Shown one piece after another: positions 1 to 9,406 of a stretch of 64,000 nucleotides of DNA. The number at the start of each line of letters is the position of its first letter. Position 1 is the first letter of the stretch. The position numbers were made by a program, and so were the translations under genes. Below the pieces are notes generated by a model that worked only from the letters and a program-made list of their open reading frames with translations, did not search any database and was not told the origin of the DNA. Source of the DNA: Siderastrea radians (lineage: Eukaryota > Cnidaria > Anthozoa > Scleractinia > Rhizangiidae); assembly GCA_964017195.1 (NCBI GenBank), contig OZ024891.1, positions 7,654,994 to 7,718,993 on the forward strand, given 5' to 3'.

Positions 1-729
1 AAAAGTTAGACTCAATAGAAAACACAGTCAAAAAAAATCGAAGTAAACCTGTCGAAATTAGAAACGAGAACAGCCAAGCTCGAATCCTTCCAAGAAACAG
101 CAGCGAGCGACATCGAACAGTTGAAAGTTGGCCAAGACCTCATCGAGAAAAATCAAGAGAAAGCCCAAAAAGCTACTGCAAAGAAACTGGAAGCCCTCGA
201 CAAGAAACGTGCTGAACTGGGAGAGAAAGAAAAGCTAATCGATAGCAAGATTGAGGAACTTAACACGAAAGATCTATACCTTGAAGCCTACTCGAGACGG
301 GAGAACATAAAATTCAATAATATCGAGGAATCATCTCCTTCAGGCTCTCGAGAGGAAGATACAGAAGAAGTACTTAGATCATTTATGGAACGAGAATTAG
401 GCTATGGTGACGCAAGATCTGTGGAGATCCAACGAGTGCATCGACTTGGAAAAAAGAGGAGCGATGGCGAATCGAGGCCAATTTTAGCAAGATTTCTGCG
501 CTCCAAGGACTGTGACAAAATACTCTCTTTAGGTCATCGCCTCAAAGGTTCAAATTTTCAGATGTTTAGAGATCTCCCACAGGAGCTGATTCGAAGAAGA
601 AATCTCCAAATGGAAACCTTCAAGAAGGCAAAACAAAATAACATTCCTGCATCTTTTAGTCGGGCACAACCCGACAAGCTTTATGTGCGAGGTAAGCTAT
701 GGCCGGTGGGCCAGCCCTTAGTCGTTTAG
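1..729 (+). CDS. LINE ORF1 protein, C-terminal part
   Basis: The 3' part of a retrotransposon ORF1, whose product binds element RNA as a nucleic-acid chaperone. The frame from position 19 to the stop at 727-729 encodes a charged heptad-like stretch (coiled coil, to about position 270), then YLEAYSRRENIKF, the usual opening of the L1 ORF1 RNA-recognition region, and a C-terminal domain with RVHRLG and PILARFL. Upstream of position 30 the coiled coil continues in another frame (KLDSIENTVKK), joined at the A-run 30-37. One extra A therefore explains the switch, so this copy carries a +1 frameshift or a sequencing slip. No start codon is visible because the 5' end is outside the window. Confidence 0.85.
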
Positions 730-988
730 GACCGTAGCTTAGCGTGATCTCCTTTATTACAAACTTTATGGCGAGCGGAGGAGGACCTACTGGTTAAGCC
801 AAACGGAAAACTATGGCAACCAACTCTCCGACTCGCGGAGTCCTATTTTTCTTTTTATTGTATTTGCATTTTCTGTTTTTTGAGTCTCTTTTTCGTACTT
901 TAGAATTAATTTTTCTTTCTTATAATTCTCTTGATAAAAAGCAGGAGTGCTCCTGGGCGAATGTGATCAATGTCGTGTACCTTTTTAA

Positions 989-3900
989 AGACAACAAAAA
1001 ACGGATCTTAAAATAGGATCTATCAATGTTCGGGGATTAGGAGACGGACTTAAGCGAAGAGAAATTTTCAAATGGCTTCGAAGTAAAAATATGTCAATAT
1101 ATTTTGTTCAAGAAGCTCATTGTACTGAAAACAATATGCACGACTGGCGAGCTGAATGGGGTTACCAAGCCTTGTTTAGCTGCTGCTCAAGTAAAAAGGC
1201 AGGTGTTGCCATGTTGTTTAATAACAATTTCTCCTTTCAAATCTCCAAAACTTATTCAGATCCCGGGGGACGCTTCATTATATGCGACTTAATTACCAAT
1301 GGTAAAATTCTGACCCTGGCGAACATATATGCTCCAAATGAAGACGACCCAGACTTCTTCAATTCTTTTTTTAATCATCTGTTAGATTTCAGTTGCGAGG
1401 AGATCACCATCGGTGGCGATTTCAACCTAGTTCTAGACGTTGGAAAAGACAAAAAGGGTGGCCTTGCCAGAACTCATAAAAAGTCTTTAGATGTAATCAG
1501 CACTTTTTGTGAAAGCTTAGATTTGATTGATGCTTGGAGGGTGTTAAATCCCGACTCTTCCAGGTTCACGTGGCGACGTAAAACGCCTGAAGTCCACTGC
1601 AGACTTGACTTTTTTCTAGTAAATCAGAGCACTTTTTGTAACACTTCTGAAGCAGACATAATACCAGGTTATAAAACAGACCATTCTATGATCACATTAC
1701 AAATTTCGCTACATTCCAACAAAAGGGGCAGAGGCTTCTGGAAGCTAAACACCTCTTTGTTAAAGGACATTGAATACGTGAATCGGATCAAATTAATCAT
1801 CAATCGAACCAAAGAAGAATATGCGAATGATGAGACTGTGAACCCTAGTCTATTGTGGGAAATGGTAAAGATGAAAGTAAGAGAAGAATCTATAAAATTC
1901 GGTGCCCACAAGAAAAAGAAAATTGCGGAAAAACAAGAAGAAATCGAGCAATCAATTGCTTTTCTAGAAAAAAATCTTGCCAAGGTTTCTACAGATGATG
2001 CTGTAAAACAAAAAATGTGGTCTGAGCTTGAAACAAAGAAACGTGAACTAGAGACAATAATTGAACACCAAACAAAAGGTGCGATACTAAGGTCGAAATC
2101 CCGATGGTATAATGAAGGCGAAAAAAATACAAAATACTTTCTTAATTTAGAAAAGAGACATTGTAAACAAGGGACAATATCCCAGCTCAAGATTAACGAT
2201 GAAGATCTAGTACAAACAGATAAAGAAATTTTACATGAATGTGAGTCCTTTTACCGAAACCTATACAGCTCTAAAACAGCTTCAAATCTTAAGGATGACT
2301 TCTTTCCGCCGCAACAAGACCTTAAATTTCTAAATGAAACAGAAAAATCTGCCTGCGAAGGATCATTAAATAGGAAAGAATGCCTAGAGGCACTAAAAAG
2401 TATGGCTCCTGAAAAAACACCAGGTACAGATGGCCTTCCCTGTGAATTTTATAAAGTTTTTTGGAACGACTTCGCAGAAATTTTGGTTAACGCTTTAAAT
2501 CACTCTTTTGAGACTGGAATGCTTTCAATATCACAAAGACGCGGAATTGTCAAGCTCATCCCGAAAAAGGACGCTGATCTTAAGTTAATTAAAAACTGGC
2601 GACCTATAACCTTATTGAACTGTGATTACAAGATTGCTACAAAGGCTATAGCAAGCCGCATTAAGACCCTTCTCCCAAATCTTATATCAGATGATCAAAC
2701 AGGTTTCATTAAAGATAGATTTATAGGAGAGAATATCCGCTTAATCGATAGTGTTATGAAATTCACCGCATCAAGGAACATCCCAGGGCTTCTTCTTTTC
2801 CTTGATTTCGAGAAAGCCTTTGATACATTGGAATGGGCCTTTATCCATAAGACCCTAAGGTATTTTAATTTTGGCCCATCATTGATAAAGTGGATAAAGG
2901 TTTTTTACTGCAACATTGAAAGTTGCATTCTTAACAATGGTTGGACAAGCAATTTCTTCCAGCTCAGTAGGGGAGTTAGGCAAGGCTGCCCGCTGTCGCC
3001 TTACATATTCATCCTCTCGGTAGAAGTAATGGCTGAAGCTATACGCAGACGGAAAGAAATTGTCGGCATAATTGTAAATGGGAAAGAAATTAAGTTAAGT
3101 CAATACGCAGATGATACTACACTCATTTTAGATGGCTCAGAACAATCTGTTAAGGAAGCTGTAAAGCTATTAGAAAGTTTTGGAGATGCATCTGGCCTTA
3201 GACTCAATAGCAGCAAAACGGAAGCCTTATGGATCGGCTCCAAAGCAAACTGTGATCTTAAACTCTGTCCTGAAAAAGATTTTAAATGGCCAAAGAAGAA
3301 GGTTAAAGCTCTTGGTGTCTGGTTGTCAACGGATCCTGATATTACAATTTCCCAAAACTACAAGGACAAACTAGAAAGAATAAAGGCGACTCTAGGATGC
3401 TGGAAGTTCCGCAGACTTAGTCTGTTAGGGAAAGTATTAATCTTAAAAAGCCTTATTACATCGCAACTAGTGTACATACTATCCCCTCTACAATCAAGCC
3501 CAGAGGCAATCAAAGAAATCAATTCAATTTTTTATAACTTCTTATGGAACGGCAAAGGCGACAAAATAAAAAGAAATGTAATGATAAATGACTATTCTCA
3601 AGGAGGACTTAAAATGATTGATATTCTTTCTTTTAACAAATCTCTTAAAGCAACCTGGATTAAAAAGTATCTTGACACTGAAAATGGAGGCAGTTGGAAA
3701 CTTTTTTTTGATGCAGAACTCCAAAGATATGGAGGTAAATTAGCGATATTAGGGAATCTTAACTCAAAGGACATGCACAGTGTCATAAAGGTATCAGATC
3801 CTTTTGTCAAAGAAAGTCTTGAAATTTGGTCAGAGATCTCTTTCGAGGAAACGGTAACATCCTATAAACATCTTTGTTCAGCACCTTTATGGCATAACTC

Positions 3901-4756
3901 ACTTATAAGAATTGGAAACAAACTTGTATTTTATCAAGACTGGTTTCTCAAAGGTATAAGCAAAGTCAATCATTTAATGGACGACTCCCTTAACTTCCTC
4001 TCCCACATATCTTTCCAAAACAAATATAACCTCCGAGTCAAACCTCTAACTTTTTTTGGAATGATCGCAGCAATCAACCATCTGCGCATCCAAATTGCAA
4101 GAAACCAGCCGGACAGCCACGAGAGCTTTTCATCAGTTTTTATGAAAAGTACAAAGCCATCCCGACTTGTATATAAGAAGCTATTATCAAAAAGGGGTCA
4201 AGAACCCATATCAAGTCAACAAAAATGGCAACAGGATATCGACACTGATCAAAAAGTCAACTGGAAAGCAGTTTACCAGCTGGCCTCTCACTGCACAAAG
4301 AGCTCAAAACTTATTGTTTTTAATTTTAAATTTCTACATCGGCGACTATCAACCAACAGTTTCTTACATAAATTAGGATTTACAGACAGTGAAAAGTGCA
4401 CTTTCTGTCTAAAAGAAACAGAACACCTGTTACATCTATTTTGGACATGTGAGAAAACCCAGTCCTTCTGGAATAGTTTATTTTCATGGTTGCAGTCCGG
4501 CAGGATCATTGAGAAAGACTCTAGGTCTCTTGAGGCGGACGCTGCTTTGGGTCTGAGGCCGGATAACTCCAAATATGAACTACAAATCAATTTTTGTTTC
4601 TTGATAGCAAAATATTTTATTTGGATCTGCAAACTTAAAGAATGTATTCCAAAATTGAACGATTTTTTATCGTACTTACGTCACTTCTTCAAAATAGAAA
4701 ACGACGGTAGAACAGTTGCAAAGAAATGGGAAGCTCTTCTACCAATCTTGCAATGA
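989..4756 (+). CDS. LINE ORF2: APE endonuclease / reverse transcriptase
   Basis: A polyprotein that nicks target DNA and reverse-transcribes the element's RNA. The frame is open from 989, and the domain begins before the first ATG at 1091 (INVRGLG is encoded at about 1022), so the true start is upstream or uses a non-ATG. Counting from the ATG at 1091, the endonuclease shows VQEAH (E8), GGDFN (D110, N112) and TDHS (D197, H198). The reverse transcriptase shows LDFEKAFD (D572), GVRQGCPLSPY and YADD (672-675). The C-terminal knuckle is CTFC...H..H....C (1103-1120). There are 1221 codons after that ATG with no stop or frameshift, near the usual size for the family. Confidence 0.95.
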   Translation, partial: RQQKTDLKIGSINVRGLGDGLKRREIFKWLRSKNMSIYFVQEAHCTENNMHDWRAEWGYQALFSCCSSKKAGVAMLFNNNFSFQISKTYSDPGGRFIICDLITNGKILTLANIYAPNEDDPDFFNSFFNHLLDFSCEEITIGGDFNLVLDVGKDKKGGLARTHKKSLDVISTFCESLDLIDAWRVLNPDSSRFTWRRKTPEVHCRLDFFLVNQSTFCNTSEADIIPGYKTDHSMITLQISLHSNKRGRGFWKLNTSLLKDIEYVNRIKLIINRTKEEYANDETVNPSLLWEMVKMKVREESIKFGAHKKKKIAEKQEEIEQSIAFLEKNLAKVSTDDAVKQKMWSELETKKRELETIIEHQTKGAILRSKSRWYNEGEKNTKYFLNLEKRHCKQGTISQLKINDEDLVQTDKEILHECESFYRNLYSSKTASNLKDDFFPPQQDLKFLNETEKSACEGSLNRKECLEALKSMAPEKTPGTDGLPCEFYKVFWNDFAEILVNALNHSFETGMLSISQRRGIVKLIPKKDADLKLIKNWRPITLLNCDYKIATKAIASRIKTLLPNLISDDQTGFIKDRFIGENIRLIDSVMKFTASRNIPGLLLFLDFEKAFDTLEWAFIHKTLRYFNFGPSLIKWIKVFYCNIESCILNNGWTSNFFQLSRGVRQGCPLSPYIFILSVEVMAEAIRRRKEIVGIIVNGKEIKLSQYADDTTLILDGSEQSVKEAVKLLESFGDASGLRLNSSKTEALWIGSKANCDLKLCPEKDFKWPKKKVKALGVWLSTDPDITISQNYKDKLERIKATLGCWKFRRLSLLGKVLILKSLITSQLVYILSPLQSSPEAIKEINSIFYNFLWNGKGDKIKRNVMINDYSQGGLKMIDILSFNKSLKATWIKKYLDTENGGSWKLFFDAELQRYGGKLAILGNLNSKDMHSVIKVSDPFVKESLEIWSEISFEETVTSYKHLCSAPLWHNSLIRIGNKLVFYQDWFLKGISKVNHLMDDSLNFLSHISFQNKYNLRVKPLTFFGMIAAINHLRIQIARNQPDSHESFSSVFMKSTKPSRLVYKKLLSKRGQEPISSQQKWQQDIDTDQKVNWKAVYQLASHCTKSSKLIVFNFKFLHRRLSTNSFLHKLGFTDSEKCTFCLKETEHLLHLFWTCEKTQSFWNSLFSWLQSGRIIEKDSRSLEADAALGLRPDNSKYELQINFCFLIAKYFIWICKLKECIPKLNDFLSYLRHFFKIENDGRTVAKKWEALLPILQ

Positions 4757-5233
4757 CAGACCTGACCCCCAAAAATCAATTCACAAACCTAACAAAACCT
4801 CTTGGTCCTTTCAACCCGGTAGCACTTTTGCACCATAGCATTACAGAAATGTATCAATGTTTTTTTGTTTGTTTGTTTTTTATTTTATTTTATTTTATTT
4901 TATTTATTTATTTTTTTTATTTTTTTTTTTATTCTTTTTGCTTCCTTTCATTTCGCTTCTTGTGCTGATTAGCTAATTAGTGTTTTTTTTTACTGTTAAA
5001 TAAACCATTGTTAAAAAAGTACTGTATTGTAAATAATTTCTTGTAAGGGATTTATTGTAAGTAATGTAACGTGTATTGAAAGTAAGAGAGTAAGTTATTG
5101 TAAGTAATGTATTGTGAGTACTGTGGCGTGTATTGTAAGTAAGTTACTGCAAGTAATGTATTGTAAGTACTGTAACGTGTATTGTAAGTTAAGTGATTAT
5201 AAATATTTAAAAAAAAAAAAAAAAAAAAAAAAA
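4757..5233 (+). repeat. LINE 3' tail: T-rich tract, GTAAGTAATGTA repeats, poly-A
   Basis: After the ORF2 stop comes a pyrimidine tract with (ATTTT)n at 4860-4940. Imperfect repeats built on ATTGTAAGTAATGT follow at about 5028-5190, and then 25 A at 5209-5233. Short tandem repeats before the A-tail are common in LINE 3' ends. No gene is seen here. Confidence 0.75.
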
Positions 5234-5269
5234 TCTCTCCCAAGTTGGGAAGGCTGGCTTCGTGGAAAA

Positions 5270-5325
5270 TTGGTGGTGGTGGTCGTGGTGGTGGTGGTGG
5301 TGGTGGTGGTGGGGGGGGGGGGGTA
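5270..5325 (+). repeat. (GGT)n microsatellite ending in a G-run
   Basis: About 14 GGT/GTG units run into 12 or more consecutive G. The tract lies just downstream of the LINE insertion junction, in the inferred DRC10 copy 1 intron. Confidence 0.9.
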
Positions 5326-5458
5326 TATGGGAGGGGGCGTTATGCTATTAAGGTGACGGAGTCAAACGCACGACCTATCACACACCTTTAGGATGCTCCG
5401 GTCATTTTTTAGAGCCCCACCACGCGCCTCTACGTCTCGTTTGAATTTGGAAACTGTT

Positions 5459-5491
<33 letters not shown>

Positions 5492-5524
5492 AAGAAAGAA
5501 AGAAAGAAAGGAAGAAAGAAAGAA
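5459..5524 (+). repeat. (GAAA)n/(GA)n microsatellite
   Basis: A GAAA tetranucleotide tract with a GA interruption. A related GAAA tract lies at the homologous place in module 3 (about 44050-44104). Confidence 0.92.
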
Positions 5525-7432
5525 ACATCTAGAATGTATACGCAACTCGAGGTCGGGATAATCGAGGTGCACTTAAATACGTTACTGGTACTTACTGGGC
5601 TCATGTGACATACGTAGAAAGTTGTAGTGATGAGTATGAATTGAAAAGGTGCAAAATGAGTCGTCATATCATGAATTTCATTTTGTATGTAGTCATAGAA
5701 AAAACTAAATGGGGTTTTTAGTTAGTATTTGTAATCTATAACATTTTCACGATGTCTTGTTGTAAAAACAGACACCAGGGAGAGGCGTGGAGGGGGGGGG
5801 GGGGGTGGAGAAGGTGGAATTGGGACGTCAAGGATTGGTAGTTAGTAGTGTATCAGTGCCCCATCCGATCCCAAAATTTCAACCATTGCAAAATTTCATT
5901 GCTATTTCCTCGATTAACCATGTTAACAATCGGAAGGGAATTATCATTTTTTTTTATTCCAAGAAGTGGACATTTATTCACTGCAAGCAATTACTCGAGG
6001 TCAAGGGACATTGCTTTGCGGGATTAACGATTAATGGACTGACGGCTGAGTCATTGGAGAAGATAAGGCACACTTTGAATTCAACAGAAACACTGAGTGA
6101 AAAGTTGGATAAGATTTTCCTCCTTTTGTTGTGAAATCCTCTTTTAAGGTCGTTCGCGCGAAAATCTTCTACAACACAGATTTTTTCATACTTTTGCTAC
6201 AGTCAGAAAACAAGTTGCCTACGTCAGAAATGCAAAAATATTGGGGGTCACCGACTTCATTTTTTACAATAACTGAGCGAATTCTCGCGCGCTGATTGGC
6301 TAATTTTTATCGTCAATAAAAGGACAGACGGATGAAACACGTAAAGCTGACGCAATCACCAAATGTTTTGTCAAACTTTTTAGTGCTGCGTTCTTGATGA
6401 GGCGAGAATTGTACCACAAATCTAGTAGTCGTTAATGAGGAAATCATCTAAAATTTATGGGTTAAAACTGAAGAAACCACTGCAACCTTAGAGCGAAAAG
6501 ATGAGGATGTTTATTGTGGATTCAGACCTGAAAATCGGCGGTGAGCGGGAATTTGTGCTATCGATGAAATTAAGCTGAACCGTGTTTTAACGGATTATTT
6601 TGTGAACAGTTTCACTGGATTAAAGGTTAGTTGAGCAATTCGAATTTGTCCTTGTATTTCTGACCTATTCTTAAGTTTTAATTTACGAGCCTGTGATTCT
6701 CCGAATTACAGCGATGAAATTCAGATTCTGCGGCAATCGCATCTTCCATTGACTCTAGATAGCATTTCTTTCCTTCTTTTGAAAATCAGTTTTGGCTTTT
6801 TGTTATTGTAAAAACAAATGACGTCAGTTTTTTTGCGTCTGTCCCCTTATTGATGATAAATTTCGTCATAACATTATCAAATTGTTGTAGACTCACGAGC
6901 CGCAGGCGGGTTAGTTGAAAAACATTAAAAATGATTTACTGTAGACCCACTTTCTTCGTGAAATTTTATTTAAGGGGGTCTGTTAAGTAAATAATTTGAG
7001 GCTGTGTCGTCCTTTCAGTTAAGTTCAACCTTTAAGATGGGATTTTGCCAGCAACGTGCAGCTAAAGTAATAACGAAATTGGATGATGCGCGGGCAGAAA
7101 AGTTGAAACTTCCACAACCCAGCATTTTCTTCAATTTTTCATAAAACGTAGATAATCGATAAAGAAAGTGATCTATCAAAGGAAAATCTGGGGTCACCGA
7201 ATGTTTACTGAAGACAAGTTTAAGCCGTGCATAGGTATTAAAATGCTCGCCAGTGCTATATATATCTCTACATTTCTTCAACAACGCGCGCGCTCAATGC
7301 ATGAGGTGGCGTGACATTGCATGCCACGTGAATTGCGTGTACAGTACTGATGCGCAGAAACTGACAATTAGCGCGAACTTCCTTATACAAAGATAGCTAA
7401 AACAATATTTTCTCTGCCTTCTTGTTAACTAG

Positions 7433-8709
7433 CGAACCTTTAAGATGGCTACCGAGGTGTATAACTGGGTTCAGAAGTATGACGCAGACTTAGATAACAG
7501 GCAGGTTAGTGACGAAAATAAATTGGGCCACATGGCAAACATGTGTCTATAGCTAATGGTGATAGTACGCTTTTTGCGCGCTCCTTCAGTCATCACAACT
7601 GTTGTCATCAAAGGCTAAAAGCATAGAAAGCCGTGTTTAAGCTACAGATTTATCTCATGTGTTAGGTGAACGTGATTTGGAATTACTCATGAATTAGTTA
7701 ACAAACCTCAAGTGTAATGTGCAGGTATTTACTGAACTTTGCGTGCGAAATCCTACAGGGGCACCCACCGAGAAAATTTAAGCAGAATACTTTAAATGTT
7801 TTTTTCCTTGTAAGTCGGATTGTTTTAAGGCCTTCCAAGGGGATATTTGGAAGGCCTTAAACAACAACAGGCTGATCTGTTCGGATTCTTTAGCTGAAAA
7901 TTTAAGTCGCAGAAACTTTTTGGAAACAGAATCTTATTCGCCGAATTTCCGAGCTGTTGTTAGCTTGCCGAAAATGCTAGCTGACCTTATTTCTTCCTCT
8001 AAACGAGATATTTGACCGCCCCGAAAACAAAAGGCATTAATTTTACCATGTAACGAAAGTTTGAGGTGACCTTTCGCTGAAGAAAACTCTAGTTTTTTAA
8101 TTGAAGTAAATCCGAATTTCTGAGGCCGACTAAGGTCCTTCGAACAGATATTTTACCGAAACAATTCGTTGGATGCCTCTGATCCTAAAGTGGGACTTTT
8201 CAGATGACAGATAGATTTGGGTAGTGCTTTCATGGTGTACGTTATACTACACTGCACTTACTGAGGAAACCAACCTTTGACTCTATACATGAAACCTTGA
8301 AGAGTGACTGTTGAAATGAAAGCTATTGCGCACCTCTCTTCTTTATCGCTGTTTGCTTTGCGGTATCTGGCTAAGTAAAAATGGAACTGGCTAGAATAAA
8401 AAACTTTTCAATCCGTATTTTTTATTCAATCTGCAGGAAGAATACGATCTCTACACACGCATGTATGAGGCCGATAAAGCCGAACTCTCAGAGCTTCAAG
8501 CTCGGTTTGAAGTCTTAGAGAAACAATACAACGGCATCATGGAGGAACGACGGCTCTTGGAAGAGGAAAAGGCGAGAAAGCTTGAAGAAGAAAGACAACA
8601 GAGCCAAGCTGCTACAGCTATCCAAGCGGCTTGGCGAGGGTACCAGTTTAGAAAGATGATGCGAAGCAAAGTAAAGAAAACAGGAAAAAAGGGGAAGGGC
8701 GGAAAATGA
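7433..8709 (+). CDS. IQCD: DRC10 (IQ domain-containing protein D) copy 1, last two exons
   Basis: The 3' end of the gene for dynein regulatory complex subunit 10, part of the nexin link that controls dynein arms in motile cilia. Exon 7433-7504 follows acceptor TTAACTAG and ends at donor GTTAGT. It encodes 24 residues including TEVYNWVQKYD, very like the WIQKYD region of animal DRC10. Exon 8437-8709 follows acceptor TCTGCAG and encodes 90 residues: a charged coiled coil (EADKAELSELQARFEVLEKQ), then the calmodulin-binding IQ motif AATAIQAAWRGYQFRK, then a basic GKKGKGGK tail. Both junctions are phase 0. Upstream exons lie left of the window beyond the LINE; their likely form is seen in module 3 at 42960-43193. 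The gene is tail to tail with RTK copy 1. Confidence 0.85.
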
Positions 8710-8853
8710 CTTGGATACCAAGAAACGCTGATCAAAATACATGTCATTTTTGTTTAGTTTTTATTAAGTTGCAATGCCTTTACTGTCAAAAAAACGGTCA
8801 GATGTTTAACAACAGATTTCTTGTGTTTATTGGTGACGTATGTGAAAGCGACT

Positions 8854-8859
8854 AATAAA
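8854..8859 (+). promoter_or_regulatory. AATAAA polyadenylation signal, DRC10 copy 1
   Basis: A canonical AATAAA 145 bp past the DRC10 stop. It is conserved at the same place in module 2 (27106-27111). Confidence 0.6.
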
Positions 8860-9406
8860 GCGAACGGCAACCTGACTTTTTTCACTTAATTTGTTGCTAT
8901 ATACGTCTTATCATTGTTTGTAAAATAGAAAACTTGTTGTCATCTTGCGCACACGACTAGTTCATAATTATTTTATACAATATTGAAACAATTTTTACAC
9001 AATAACTTTGATACAATGAAACCTTTACTGATCGTCATCCAAGCGAATTGTCCTTAGGTCCTAAGCGTGTGGTCCTTTCTTGCTCATACAGGTTCTCTTA
9101 AATCAACCAAGACTGTAAAACGGTCTTCATTTGCTCTAGATATTTCTTTCTCACATTGTGCGTTTTCGTACCACGGACCAACGTGAAAATGCATGGTTTT
9201 GCAGTCTAAAATTAATCTTCTCAATGTAGACTCCCATCCAACAAGAACAAAATGTTGACAAAAGGCATAGAGTATTTAATTATGTCATATTCTACATTTC
9301 TAGCATGAAAAATGTCCAATTTCCACCGTGTTTTGACCATTTCTCATTTTGAGTGAAATCCAAGATGGTGGCTTGGGAGCTAATTTCCTAAACACTCTAT
9401 TCAGAT

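Larger units (their letters stand above)
1..5233 (+). mobile_element. L1/Tx1-like non-LTR retrotransposon, 3' part
   Basis: A LINE entering from the left edge: the end of ORF1 (1-729), a 260-bp spacer, an uninterrupted ORF2 (989-4756), a T-rich 3' region and a 25-base A-run at 5209-5233. ORF1 (coiled coil followed by an L1-type RNA-binding region) and ORF2 (endonuclease, reverse transcriptase, C-terminal zinc knuckle) place it with L1/Tx1-type elements. Directly after the A-run the sequence becomes alignable with module 3 around 43660, so the poly-A end marks the insertion point and module 3 shows the empty site. The 5' end and the left target duplication lie outside the window. It sits on the sense strand in what is inferred to be an intron of DRC10 copy 1. 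The intact ORF2 suggests a fairly recent insertion. Confidence 0.93.
5234..7432 (+). other. Inferred intron of DRC10 copy 1, partly shared with module 3
   Basis: No exon is recognised here. The stretch 5234-6140 aligns with module 3 at about 43660-44765: both contain the ACGGAGTCAAAC block (about 5358 and 43801), a GAAA microsatellite, a G-run near GGAGG, and a 100-bp block with GGCTGAGTCATTGG (6045 and 44670). The frame through the last block is open for short distances in both copies, but it has no splice or family support. From 6140 to 7400 the sequence is private to module 1 and I see nothing recognisable in it. The block just before the next exon (from about 7400) is shared by all three modules. 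Confidence 0.6.

Noticed and set aside
1669..2190. Minus-strand frame of 173 codons inside LINE ORF2
   Set aside because: It is the shadow of ORF2, which has clear family motifs on the plus strand.
5787..6134. Frame ending LTAESLEKIRHTLNSTETL as a DRC10 exon
   Set aside because: The block is conserved in module 3, but the frame is not kept upstream, no splice sites fit, and DRC10 already joins directly from the 42960 exon type to the 7433 exon type.
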